Part shown: piece by piece, positions 45,377-54,346 of the stretch | Layout: each line of letters opens with the position of its first letter | Position numbering within the stretch: position 1 is the stretch's first letter | DNA from: Clostridium sp. Marseille-P299 | GTDB lineage: Bacteria; Bacillota; Clostridia; Lachnospirales; Lachnospiraceae | Assembly: GCF_900078195.1 (NCBI RefSeq) | Contig: NZ_FJVE01000007.1 | Coordinates: 2,046,001 to 2,110,000, forward strand | Reading direction: 5' to 3' | Length of the DNA: 64,000 nucleotides | Notes under the pieces: generated by a model | The model's database searches: none | What the model saw: only the letters and a program-made list of their open reading frames with translations | Told to the model about the DNA's origin: nothing | Made by a program: the position numbers and the translations under genes

Positions 45377-45697
45377 CTATGAAATAATCTGAATATATTC
45401 CTGTCCGTACTCTTCCATAATTCCTTGGAGTCCAAGGACTAAAGAATTCAATAACAATTCTGATACTGAACTTAGAGTAGAGACAATTTTGAATTCAACC
45501 GTTCCGCTTTCTTCTTCCACGTTATATTCATAAGTATCCGATGAAAATGTATCAATGGAATTCATGGCATTAATTACAAGAGCTGATGCAGCTGCACATA
45601 CGATATCCTGACCATATTCAGCATATCCCGCATGTCCACTACATGAAAATCCGTAAATTCTGCCTTCATCATTATTATAAATTGATACTTTAACCAT
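45377..45697 (-). CDS. prp: Ribosomal-processing cysteine protease Prp
   Basis: A 106-residue cysteine protease that removes the N-terminal extension of L27. The catalytic His lies in CSGHAGYAEYGQDIVCAAAS and the Cys in DIVCAA. It lies between rplU and rpmA, the conserved place in Firmicutes with extended L27. GAGG precedes the ATG. Confidence 0.93.
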   Translation of the reverse strand: MVKVSIYNNDEGRIYGFSCSGHAGYAEYGQDIVCAAASALVINAMNSIDTFSSDTYEYNVEEESGTVEFKIVSTLSSVSELLLNSLVLGLQGIMEEYGQEYIQIIS

Positions 45698-45717
45698 ATC
45701 AACCTCACATTGGCTGA

Positions 45718-46026
45718 TTAAGCATTGATTTTTTCAATCTTAACCTTGGTATAAGCCTGTCTGTGACCATTCTTCTTATGATATCCAGACTTTCTCTTGT
45801 ATCTGTAGACAATAACTTTTTTGTTCTTGCCTTCTTCAACTACTGTTGCAGAAACACTAGCACCAGCTACTGTAGGATTTCCTACTACTAACTGACCATT
45901 GTTTACAACAAGTACTTCATCAAAAGAAACAGTTGCACCAGCTTCTACACCAAGCTTTTCTACTTTAATGATATCGCCTTCGGCTACTTTGTACTGTTTA
46001 CCACCTGTTGCTATAATCGCGTACAT
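45718..46026 (-). CDS. rplU: 50S ribosomal protein L21
   Basis: A 102-residue L21: [18 protein letters not shown] at the start and [20 protein letters not shown] near the end, as usual. The ATG at 46026 follows GGGAGG; a longer frame to 46056 runs through the leader and is not used. It leads the rplU-prp-rpmA operon behind an L21-type leader RNA. Confidence 0.95.
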   Translation of the reverse strand: MYAIIATGGKQYKVAEGDIIKVEKLGVEAGATVSFDEVLVVNNGQLVVGNPTVAGASVSATVVEEGKNKKVIVYRYKRKSGYHKKNGHRQAYTKVKIEKINA

Positions 46027-46110
46027 ATGGCACCTCCCATTATCATTACTCGCCAACTTTGGTGCCTGTTCAAAGAACAGAACTTTAAAACCTCGTTGTG
46101 CGGCACACTA
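46027..46110 (-). ncRNA. L21-type ribosomal leader RNA
   Basis: On the minus strand the transcript start is followed by GTGTGCCGCACAACGAGG, then a small hairpin CTGTTC-TTT-GAACAG. GGCACC next pairs with GGTGCC, which includes the ribosome site GGGAGGTGCC. This matches the L21 leader found upstream of rplU in Firmicutes, where it is thought to control translation of L21 and L27. The identification rests on layout and motifs, not an alignment. Confidence 0.6.
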
Positions 46111-46114
46111 TGAT

Positions 46115-46143
46115 ATATTATCACAGTATGTATAAATTGTCAA
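46115..46143 (-). promoter_or_regulatory. Strong promoter of the rplU-prp-rpmA operon
   Basis: TTGACA at 46143-46138 and TAATAT at 46120-46115 on the minus strand are 17 bases apart. Transcription would start directly at the L21 leader. Confidence 0.7.
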
Positions 46144-46193
46144 TTATATTTTTATATTAAAAACCAAAGATTTTTCAATTTTTGATTTTTTTC

Positions 46194-46514
46194 TTATCTA
46201 CCAAGTTCAATTACATTTTGAATCAATGCTTTACATCTACCACATTGACTACCTGCACCAGTAAGTTCAACTACTTTTTCTACAGTATCTGCTCCATTGT
46301 TCACTGCATCAATTACAGTTTGCATGGATACATTTTTACATCCGCATAATGTAGATTGAATGTACTCAAGATTCTCTTTACATCCTTCACAGGTAGTACA
46401 AACTCCTGTCTTTTCTGCTATTTCTTCTATTGTACGTGCACCCTCACACATTGCTTTACGAATTGTGCTATATTCAACATTGTTTACAGTACATATAATA
46501 CCCTTGTTTGCCAT
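46194..46514 (-). CDS. Protein with two BFD-like (2Fe-2S)-binding domains
   Basis: A 106-residue protein made of two similar halves, each like bacterioferritin-associated ferredoxin. The first has ICTVNNVEYSTIRKAMCEG and CTTCEGC; the second has CGCKNVSMQTVIDAVNNG and QCGRC. Each half has the Cys spacing C-x-C...C-x2-C of the family in altered form, the first Cys of half 1 being in ICTV. The ATG at 46514 follows AAGGAG; a TTG two codons upstream is too close to it. It may carry Fe-S clusters for electron or iron transfer. It is a single-gene unit. Confidence 0.7.
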   Translation of the reverse strand: MANKGIICTVNNVEYSTIRKAMCEGARTIEEIAEKTGVCTTCEGCKENLEYIQSTLCGCKNVSMQTVIDAVNNGADTVEKVVELTGAGSQCGRCKALIQNVIELGR

Positions 46515-46623
46515 TTTCAAAACTCCTTTTAAAATTAATTCTATTTTTTCTTATTTTGTTAATCTGCGCAGTATAAAAGTTAAATGAATACATAATAAAT
46601 TCAGAATTCAGATGATCTAACTG

Positions 46624-46750
46624 CCATGATTAAAACTTTTACATCGTTATATTCACGACGATGTAAAAGTTTTAATCATGGTAATTTATATACCTTTTCT
46701 CTGAATTTATTCAAGTATAGAATTGATTTTAAAACTACGAAGTTCAAGTT
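46624..46750. repeat. Dispersed repeat, copy 2 (complete hairpin form)
   Basis: Perfect 24-base arms at 46624-46647 and 46658-46681 (starting CCATGATTAAAACTTTTACA) enclose a 10-base loop. The right arm and the next 70 bases match the element at 30315-30404 at both ends. It abuts the 3' end of the deacylase gene. Confidence 0.55.
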
Positions 46751-46751
46751 G

Positions 46752-47222
46752 TTACATAACGAAATCTGCCAGTTCAGCCTCTAGATAGTTAACGATTTGT
46801 TCTCGGTTAACTACCATTTGACAGCCCCTGACACCTGCACTTATTATAATTTCATCAAATAATATTGCAGTTTCATCTATATAGGTAGGAAATTTCTTCT
46901 TCATACCTACTGGGGAGCAACCTCCGCGAATATAACCAGTAAGTGAAAGCAGATCTTTCACAGGAATCAGTTCTATTTTCTTATCGCCAACAATATTTGC
47001 TGCCTTTTTTAAGTTTAATTCTTCGGCTACAGGAATACAAAAAACCATGTATCCCTTCTTCTCGCCTTTCGTTACTAAAGTTTTAAATACCTGTTCTACG
47101 GGTTGTCCCGTTTGCTCTGCGACATGTGTCCCAGAAAGATTTGCTTCATCTACTTCATATTCTATTGTTGTAAAATTTACATTTGCTTGTTCAAGTAAAC
47201 GCATTGCATTTGTTTTAACCAT
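46752..47222 (-). CDS. YbaK/EbsC-type aminoacyl-tRNA deacylase
   Basis: A 156-residue editing enzyme that removes mis-charged amino acids, typically Cys from tRNA-Pro. It has FKTLVTKGEKKGYMVFCIPV with the catalytic-type Lys region, LNLKKAAN, GYIRGGCSPVGMKKKFPTYI and SAGVRGCQM. The ATG at 47222 follows GGAGG; the TTG frame to 47237 starts within that site. It is a single-gene unit followed by the dispersed repeat. Confidence 0.85.
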   Translation of the reverse strand: MVKTNAMRLLEQANVNFTTIEYEVDEANLSGTHVAEQTGQPVEQVFKTLVTKGEKKGYMVFCIPVAEELNLKKAANIVGDKKIELIPVKDLLSLTGYIRGGCSPVGMKKKFPTYIDETAILFDEIIISAGVRGCQMVVNREQIVNYLEAELADFVM

Positions 47223-47328
47223 GCCTTTATCCTCCAAATACTTCTTTCTCTATGAAAGGCAACCAAAACAGTCACTTGTTTAATCTTAAATTAAAAATCA
47301 AACAAAAAAACTATTTTATAGTTGTCGT

Positions 47329-48513
47329 TTACTTAATTTGTTCATAAAGTGGTTTTCTAATCTTCTTTCTTGTAATTTCTACAAGATTTAGAGCAGTCAT
47401 ATCAATAAGCATAGTCTTTACGGGATCTTGTCTTAAATATTCGTTTAAAGTATTTAATAAAAGTTCCTTATTCTCTTCTTTTTTCATATCAATAAAGTCT
47501 ACAATAATAATGCCTGATAAATTACGAAGACGAATTTGTTTTGCAATTTCTTTTGCTGCCTCTAAATTAATTTTTAAGAAGGTTTCTTCCACATTCTTTT
47601 TCCCTGATACCGCTTTACTTGTATTAACATCAATTACTACTAGAGCTTCCGTTGGTTGTATGATTAGTGTTCCACCACTCTTTAACCATACCCTTTCTTT
47701 TAACGCATTCTCTATTTTAGATTCAATACCATAAAGTTTAATCAAAGGTAGCATCGGATCGGTATATAATTTTAGTTTATGAATATCCTCTTTTTGATAA
47801 GTTTCAAGATATTCCTTCATCTCAGAATACATATCTGCATCATCAGTAATGAAATTCTCTATTTCATGGGATAATCCATCACGAATGGAACAAATATAAG
47901 CCTTTGGTGTTTCATAAATTTTAGAAAAACGCAAGCGATGAATCCCATAATTTTTAATATTTTCATATAGGCCTAGAAGAACTTCAATTTCATTCTTAAT
48001 TAACTCTTCTGATACAAAGCATGCATTAGTTCGAATAATAAAACCATATTGTCCAGAAATAAAAGGTTCCAATAATTTTCTTAAACGTTTCCGATCTTTA
48101 TCGTTTTCTACTTTATTAGAAACACCAATTCCAGGCTTTCCATGGACTAAGACAACATATTTTCCTGTTAAATTAATATTCGTTGTTATAACAGGTGCTT
48201 TCGTCTTAACATCCTCCTTGGATATTTGCACAATCAATTCATCACCAATACGGACATGATCTGCTTTATGTTCCTGAGTATAAATAGGATGTGTTACCTC
48301 ATTTAACGAAAGATAACACATCCTGCCATGTTCTATTTCTACAAAAGCAGCGTTGATATTCTTCACTATGTTCTTTACTTTACCAACATAGATATTTCCA
48401 AGTAAGGAATCCTCTTCTTCTTTTTCTACATTCACTTGAATCAATTCATTTTCTTCAAATAGTGAGGAAATGATTTTTTGATTCAACTTTGTAATGATTA
48501 ATTTCTTCCCCAT
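47329..48513 (-). CDS. rng: Ribonuclease G/E family protein
   Basis: A 394-residue endoribonuclease of the RNase G type. An S1-like N-terminal domain (NIYVGKVKNIVKNINAAFVE) is followed by the catalytic region with VVIDVNTSK and the second metal Asp in IIIVDFIDM. The zinc-link Cys pair of RNase E is not seen, which is common in short clostridial forms. The start is uncertain: ATG at 48513 (MGKKLIIT) has GGA upstream, and ATGs at 48525 and beyond remain in frame. It follows the TIGR03936 gene, an arrangement conserved in Firmicutes. Confidence 0.85.
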   Translation of the reverse strand: MGKKLIITKLNQKIISSLFEENELIQVNVEKEEEDSLLGNIYVGKVKNIVKNINAAFVEIEHGRMCYLSLNEVTHPIYTQEHKADHVRIGDELIVQISKEDVKTKAPVITTNINLTGKYVVLVHGKPGIGVSNKVENDKDRKRLRKLLEPFISGQYGFIIRTNACFVSEELIKNEIEVLLGLYENIKNYGIHRLRFSKIYETPKAYICSIRDGLSHEIENFITDDADMYSEMKEYLETYQKEDIHKLKLYTDPMLPLIKLYGIESKIENALKERVWLKSGGTLIIQPTEALVVIDVNTSKAVSGKKNVEETFLKINLEAAKEIAKQIRLRNLSGIIIVDFIDMKKEENKELLLNTLNEYLRQDPVKTMLIDMTALNLVEITRKKIRKPLYEQIK

Positions 48514-48610
48514 AATGACATCCATTCTTACGCATGTTTTTGCGTAATTAGGTTGATAGAAATATTTTTCTATCAACCTAAGTTTTTCTAATATTTATTT
48601 CTTGATTACT

Positions 48611-49468
48611 TTATTCATTAATGCTTAGCAAAGATATCAATTGTCTTTCAGGTAAAGTTCCTTCTGCAGTCGCTTTTTCAAGCATAACTTGTGTCATGCC
48701 ACGTCTTGAAACATCCGCAAACATATCCATTCTATGAATTTGGTAAGCAAGTGGATTGTATTCTACACCTATAGAATTACAAAACGCTTCAATAATTAAT
48801 TCTGGTTTAATGTTCGTTACACTACCAGCAGACAATTGTAGAAACACTCGTTTTCCATTCTCATAACGATCTGCATGGGCTAAACCTAATTCTCTAGGAA
48901 AGTTAGCAGTAGCTTGTAAAAATTCTGATTCATTTACACCAAATCCATAGATAAATGGTTTTATGTCTAACTCACGTTCTGATTTTTTAGATTTCTTTAA
49001 AACCGTAATGCTATCTTTTTCTAAGAATTCTTTTATCTTTAATTCAAATTCTTCTTTACTTAAAGCCTTTCCATCTTCGTTTAGTTCGTAGCCATCCTTA
49101 ACAGAAACCAAATAGTCTGCTGCCGCTACTAAAGACATCGCTGTTTCACGTCTCTGATTTGGCAATGGATCTGGAATTACGCTAAGGTCTGTAATTAAAA
49201 ATCCTTCCGTCATTTGTTCATTAAAACGTCGGATCATACTTTCCTTATCCTCGATTGTATTTAATTCAACATCCAAATACTCTCCATCACTTGTTAAACC
49301 AACGCCAAGTGGAGATGCAAATGACATAACTTGATGTGGATTAAATCCGTTACTATACACAACATCTAACTCTGCACGTCTGATTGCTTTTTGAAAAAAT
49401 CTCATAACGTCCAAATGTCCAATGAACTTCATGGCTCCATATTTTGAAAATTTAACTCTTACATTCAT
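48611..49468 (-). CDS. TIGR03936/DUF2344 radical-SAM-associated protein
   Basis: A 285-residue protein starting MNVRVKFSKYGAMKFIGHLD, with KAIRRAELDVVYSNGFNPHQ and ASPLGVGLTSDGEYLDVEL, the typical conserved blocks of DUF2344. Its function is unknown, but it is nearly always fused to or next to a TIGR03960 radical SAM protein, as here at 49589. RNase G follows. Confidence 0.9.
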   Translation of the reverse strand: MNVRVKFSKYGAMKFIGHLDVMRFFQKAIRRAELDVVYSNGFNPHQVMSFASPLGVGLTSDGEYLDVELNTIEDKESMIRRFNEQMTEGFLITDLSVIPDPLPNQRRETAMSLVAAADYLVSVKDGYELNEDGKALSKEEFELKIKEFLEKDSITVLKKSKKSERELDIKPFIYGFGVNESEFLQATANFPRELGLAHADRYENGKRVFLQLSAGSVTNIKPELIIEAFCNSIGVEYNPLAYQIHRMDMFADVSRRGMTQVMLEKATAEGTLPERQLISLLSINE

Positions 49469-49588
49469 TTTAATTCAAGCCTTTCAACTTTTATATACAT
49501 GAACAAAAAACGTTCATAATCTATTTTTATCCAATGGGTATCCACAAAAAAGCTTGTAAATACCTCATTTTGCTTTCCTTATATCTTG

Positions 49589-51454
49589 CTAATTTCTAGC
49601 TTCTACGCAGACACCACCTTTAAATGCTGCTGCACCACAACCAGAACATGACTGACGACAATTTGGTGTAATTGTTTCTTCCTTCGCTCTTTTGTATTCT
49701 TTCCATAAAAATTGTTTTGTTACACCGATATCAATAAAATCCCATGGGAAAATTTCATCTTCGGTACGTTCTCTACTAGTGTAGAATGCTACATCCACAC
49801 CATTCTTTTCAAATACACGCATCCAAACATCATTTTTAAAATATTCAGACCATGCATCATAAATACAACCTTCCATATAAGCATCATAAATGGAGGAAGC
49901 AATACGACGATCTCCTCTTGCAAAAAGACCCTCTAGTAAAGTTACATCTCCATCATGCCAGTTATAACGAATGCTCTTATAGTTTAATTGTTCTTTTAAT
50001 TTTGCACTTAGAACACGACGTTTTCTCTTAATTTCTTCCGTTGTAGACATCGCAGACCATTGGAATGGTGTAAATGGCTTTGGAACAAAGAAAGAAGTTG
50101 AAGTTGTAATTGCAACTTTACCATCTCTTTGATCTTTAGGAATTGTATAATACTCTCTTGCGATCTTGTCCGATAAAATAGCAATTCCTTCAATATCCTC
50201 ATCGGTTTCTGTAGGAAGCCCTAGCATAAAATAAAGTTTTACTTTATTCCATCCAGAAATAAACGCATCCATAGCACCTTTTAAAATTACTTCTTCTGTT
50301 AAGCCTTTATTAATAACATCACGAAGTCTTTGAGAACCTGCCTCTGGAGCAAAAGTTAAACTACTCTTCTTAATATCTTGCACTTTACTCATAACATCAA
50401 GTGCAAATGCATCGATACGTAAAGATGGTAAAGAGATATTAACTCCCTGCTTTTTAAACTCATCAATTAAAAAGTAAACCAATTCTTGTAGTTGTAAATA
50501 GTCACTTGAACTTAAAGAACTTAAAGAAATTTCTTCATGACCAGTAGAACGTATCATTTCCTTTGCTAATTCCTTTAATGTGCTTAAATCTCTTGGACGA
50601 ATTGGACGGTATAACATACCTGCCTGGCAGAAACGACAGCCACGAATACATCCACGTTGAATTTCTAGAACAACTCTATCCTGAATTGCCTTAATATAAG
50701 GAACAATTGGTTTTTTCGGATAATACGTATTACTTAAATCCATTTCTACTTGTTTAAGTACTTTTTCTTTTGCATGAGGATTGTTTGGAGTGATTGCTTT
50801 TACTGTTCCATCTTCTTTGTAAGTAACATCATAAAAAGCTGGGACATACATTCCTTCAATTTCAGCAACCTTTTCAAGGAACTCCATTCTTGTCCCATTG
50901 GAGGCCTTATGTTCTTTATAAATATCCAAGATATCGTTATAAACTGTTTCACCTTCTCCAATATAGAAGAAGTCAAAAAAGTCTGCAATTGGTTCTGGAT
51001 TATAGGAACATGGTCCACCACCAATAACAAAAGGATCTTTCTCTGTTCGATCTTTTGCATATAGAGGAATACCAGATAAGTCTAACACCTGTAAAATATT
51101 CGTATAGCACATTTCATACTGAAGTGTAATACCAAGGAAATCAAAATTCTTAATAGGATCTTGAGATTCAAGTGCAAATAAAGGAATATTTTCTTCACGC
51201 ATTATTTTATCTAAGTCTACCCAAGGGGAATATACTCTCTCACAGTAGGTATCTTCTCTTTGGTTTAACATATCATATAAAATTTGCATTCCAAGATGTG
51301 ACATACCAACCTCGTACACGTCAGGGAAACACATGCAAAAACGTATATCTATATTATTAAGATCCTTCACAACCATATTGACTTCATTGCCAATATATCT
51401 TGCTGGTTTATCAATTTTTAATAAAACTGCATCATCTAAAGCTAACTTTCTCAT
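49589..51454 (-). CDS. TIGR03960-family B12-binding-type radical SAM protein
   Basis: A 621-residue protein with an N-terminal B12-binding-like domain (VGMSHLGMQILYDMLNQRED) and a radical SAM domain whose cluster motif is RGCIRGCRFCQAGMLYRPIR, followed by FAPEAGSQRLRDVINKG. The C-terminal Cys cluster NCRQSCSGCGA may bind a second cluster. The ATG at 51454 (MRKLALDD) follows AAAGGAA; the frame to 51505 adds an unrelated hydrophobic leader. It pairs with the TIGR03936 protein, an arrangement of unknown function, possibly linked to RNA modification. Confidence 0.9.
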   Translation of the reverse strand: MRKLALDDAVLLKIDKPARYIGNEVNMVVKDLNNIDIRFCMCFPDVYEVGMSHLGMQILYDMLNQREDTYCERVYSPWVDLDKIMREENIPLFALESQDPIKNFDFLGITLQYEMCYTNILQVLDLSGIPLYAKDRTEKDPFVIGGGPCSYNPEPIADFFDFFYIGEGETVYNDILDIYKEHKASNGTRMEFLEKVAEIEGMYVPAFYDVTYKEDGTVKAITPNNPHAKEKVLKQVEMDLSNTYYPKKPIVPYIKAIQDRVVLEIQRGCIRGCRFCQAGMLYRPIRPRDLSTLKELAKEMIRSTGHEEISLSSLSSSDYLQLQELVYFLIDEFKKQGVNISLPSLRIDAFALDVMSKVQDIKKSSLTFAPEAGSQRLRDVINKGLTEEVILKGAMDAFISGWNKVKLYFMLGLPTETDEDIEGIAILSDKIAREYYTIPKDQRDGKVAITTSTSFFVPKPFTPFQWSAMSTTEEIKRKRRVLSAKLKEQLNYKSIRYNWHDGDVTLLEGLFARGDRRIASSIYDAYMEGCIYDAWSEYFKNDVWMRVFEKNGVDVAFYTSRERTEDEIFPWDFIDIGVTKQFLWKEYKRAKEETITPNCRQSCSGCGAAAFKGGVCVEARN

Positions 51455-51615
51455 TTTTTTCCTTTCTTCTTGTAAAATACATATAATAAACATTAACATT
51501 ATCAATTCAATAAGTAAAGCCTAAAGTATTATATACATTTTAGGGAAGAACTTCAAGTAGGTAACTTTTGTTCATACTTATATTTAACAGTCTATCCTTT
51601 TATTGATTTGAAAAG

Positions 51616-53853
51616 TTATGCTTCGCTTAGTCCATAGACCTGCTCTTTAAATTCGGCTTCCGATATCGGCTTAGAATAGTAATATCCTTGTGCAATATCG
51701 CAATTTTTTTCTTGTAACATTTCTACATGTTCCTTCGTTTCTACACCTTCACATACAACTTGAATATTGCATTTTTTCGCCATTGTGATAATACTTTCAA
51801 TAATAATTTCACACTTAACTGCATCTTTGATATTTGACAAAAACTCTTTATCTAATTTTAATTCATCAATTGTAAGTTCTTTTAAAATGTTTAAGGAGGA
51901 ATATCCACTGCCAAAATCATCAATGGATACTTTGATGCCTAAATTATGTAATTTTGAAATAATCGTTTTAATTTCATTAAATGTATCTGCTGGAATACTT
52001 TCTGTTATTTCAATAATAATATCCCCGGGCTCTATCGCGTACTTTTTTAGTAAATTACTAACATTATTTATATAATTTTCTTCAAATAACAAAATACGAG
52101 ATTGATTTATTGATAACGGAAAAATATCCATCCCCTGTTTTCTCATCATACTTTGAAAGCGGCATGTTTCCTCTAACATATATAAATCTAGCTTTGATAT
52201 AAAACCATTTTGTTCAAAAATAGGTATAAAATCTGTTGGTAATGTAATTTTACCATCTTTATTAACCCATCTTACTAATACCTCTCCACTACAAATGGTT
52301 TCATTTACCAAATCATATTTAGGCTGAATATACAGCTTAAATTCTTTATTCACTATACCATCCTTCATACGTTTTTCGATGTCATTTTTTTTCTCTGCTT
52401 CTCTATACATGACATCGTCATAAAAAGCGTACTGATTTCCATGTAAATCTTTTATTTTCTTTTTAGCAATGTATGCTCGATCTATCATTAAATTTATATC
52501 AGAATCATAAGAAAAAGTATCGAATAAGATGATTCCACAGTGACAATTTATTGGATAGCGTTGTTGGGGTAATAAATCAAAATCCGAAATCTTATTCATG
52601 ATTTCTTCAACTCTTTTTGCTATTTTACTAGATTCTTGAGTATGTAACAGAATTCCAAATTTGTCCGATTCCCTATGATAAAAACATTCATCTTCATGTA
52701 GTTCTTCTTTTAACACATCTGCTATATGTCTAAGAAGCTTATTTCCTATTTGATATCCAAAGGAATAATTAATAAATTTAAAATCATGTATATCAAGTGC
52801 AACAAAGGAATATAGTATTTTATTTAAATATAACTCCGGCAATTTTTCCATAAATCCATTTTTATTAATTACTCCAGTAACAGAATTGTAAAATGCCATT
52901 CGATTCATTCGCTTATTACTTTTTTGAATAACCTTTAACATATATACGCTCATACACAGGAATAATAAAGTAATAAATATTATAATACCAAGAGTAAACA
53001 TAGTTATTGGTTTAAGGGACGTTTTATAATCGGATAGCTTAACCATGCTAAGGGCATACCACATATTGTTATCATCGATTACATGTGAGGTGATATAATA
53101 ATCATTATGAATACGTAGGGAACGACTTACTATATGATTATCTAGGGATATAAAATCCTGAACTTCTAAATTTAATTCCTCAAGATTATAAAGATCCTCA
53201 ATCTGTTTGCCATTATTCTCATCTTCCGAAGCATCGATAACGATTTTACCATCTCGATCTATAATTATTATATTGGTTTCATCTAAACTATTTAAACGTT
53301 TAACAATATTTTTGTATTCTTCTAAGTTATCAATTGCTAGCACTGCACCGATCACATTCTCTTTATCATAAACGGGTGTAGCATAGCATATGGTTCCCTC
53401 TTGGGTAATATCATCTACAAACACATTATAAACCGTTTGATTCTCAGTAAAAATTTTTTCAAAATAGTCTAAGTGTTTCTTATAAGAATAGTCTTTACTA
53501 AAGCCATTGGCATCAACAGAAACCCCAGTTAAGTCTGTTCGAACATAGATTATTTTTGAAAAAATGTCTCTTTTTATTTCATTGGCTAGAAAATCTTTTA
53601 TTTCATCTAATGAATCTTCTGGGTTTATGAATGATGCGATTGAATTTATGTATTCGATATTCTCTGTATTTGAAGATTCAAATATCTCAGTATATTTCGT
53701 TGTTATTCGTTCTAATTTTTCAATAACTTCTTCATCCATAGCCCTATTTCTAAAAAACATGAATATAAAAAGGCAAATGATTACAACACCAATTAAAGAT
53801 AAAACAATTGATAATGAAAATAGTAGCTGTTTAAGCTCATATCTTTTTTTCAA
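51616..53853 (-). CDS. Membrane GGDEF-EAL protein with degenerate GGDEF, probable c-di-GMP phosphodiesterase
   Basis: A 745-residue protein. Two membrane helices (about residues 12-33 and 278-300) flank a Cache-like extracellular sensor. The GGDEF domain has RESDKFG instead of GGDEF, so diguanylate cyclase activity is unlikely. The EAL domain keeps the main residues: GEVLVRW, EITES, DDFGSGYSS, DELKLDKEF and EGVET, so phosphodiesterase activity is likely. The start is TTG at 53853 with AAGGAAA upstream. It lies downstream of the type IV pilus operon in the same direction, which fits c-di-GMP control of pili. A c-di-GMP-binding receptor role is possible. Confidence 0.85.
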   Translation of the reverse strand: MKKRYELKQLLFSLSIVLSLIGVVIICLFIFMFFRNRAMDEEVIEKLERITTKYTEIFESSNTENIEYINSIASFINPEDSLDEIKDFLANEIKRDIFSKIIYVRTDLTGVSVDANGFSKDYSYKKHLDYFEKIFTENQTVYNVFVDDITQEGTICYATPVYDKENVIGAVLAIDNLEEYKNIVKRLNSLDETNIIIIDRDGKIVIDASEDENNGKQIEDLYNLEELNLEVQDFISLDNHIVSRSLRIHNDYYITSHVIDDNNMWYALSMVKLSDYKTSLKPITMFTLGIIIFITLLFLCMSVYMLKVIQKSNKRMNRMAFYNSVTGVINKNGFMEKLPELYLNKILYSFVALDIHDFKFINYSFGYQIGNKLLRHIADVLKEELHEDECFYHRESDKFGILLHTQESSKIAKRVEEIMNKISDFDLLPQQRYPINCHCGIILFDTFSYDSDINLMIDRAYIAKKKIKDLHGNQYAFYDDVMYREAEKKNDIEKRMKDGIVNKEFKLYIQPKYDLVNETICSGEVLVRWVNKDGKITLPTDFIPIFEQNGFISKLDLYMLEETCRFQSMMRKQGMDIFPLSINQSRILLFEENYINNVSNLLKKYAIEPGDIIIEITESIPADTFNEIKTIISKLHNLGIKVSIDDFGSGYSSLNILKELTIDELKLDKEFLSNIKDAVKCEIIIESIITMAKKCNIQVVCEGVETKEHVEMLQEKNCDIAQGYYYSKPISEAEFKEQVYGLSEA

Positions 53854-54346
53854 TCTAGGTCACTTTCCTTTCGTTTCACTTTATACTTAAAAGCTCAGTT
53901 GTTGCTTCTAAAAACATAGTGTTACTGTCATCGAGCTTTTTACACAGCTTTTATTTCATTGATACAGAAACTTATCCCATATCTCTTTCGCTAAATATGT
54001 GTTACTTAAGCGAAATTATTCATTTTACATTTGTGCTTTTGTTCATTTTGATTTTATCTCTTGTGTCCTTTTTTATCTTTGGTTTTTCATTACTTTTGAA
54101 CTCTTTTTTTATCTGTTGTGACTTTCCTTATCTTTTGTGCTTTTCTTTGTCCTTTGTGCTTTTCTTTGTCCTTTGTGCTTTTTCTTACCCTATTGTTCTT
54201 TTCTTTGTCCCTCGCACGTTTCTTTATCCTTTGTATTTTTCTTTATCCTTTATGTTTTTCTTTATCTTTTGTTCTTTTATTATCCTTATCCTTTGTATCC
54301 TTACTTTATTAACAGTCTGAATCACAATAAAACTTATATCTTTGAA
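53854..54346. other. Intergenic region dominated by pyrimidine-rich repeats
   Basis: This gap between the pilus operon and the GGDEF-EAL gene holds a 19-bp minisatellite and no supported gene. Three plus-strand frames of 60-130 codons cross it but are only readings of the repeat. Confidence 0.6.
54100..54300 (+). repeat. 19-bp tandem minisatellite
   Basis: The phrase GTGCTTTTCTTTGTCCTTT recurs with a 19-base period; exact starts are at 54137, 54156 and 54175, with decayed copies near 54194, 54213, 54232, 54251 and 54270. The plus strand is almost purely pyrimidine-rich, the minus strand purine-rich (AAGCACAAAGGACAAAG). The period is not a multiple of three, so it is not a coding repeat. Confidence 0.75.

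Noticed and set aside
46624..46681. Intrinsic terminator of the BFD-like or deacylase gene
   Set aside because: The stem is unusually long and lacks a T-run on either strand, and part of it recurs elsewhere, so a repeat element explains it better.
54100..54300. Possible CRISPR array from the 19-bp units
   Set aside because: Units are head-to-tail without unique spacers and no cas genes are present.
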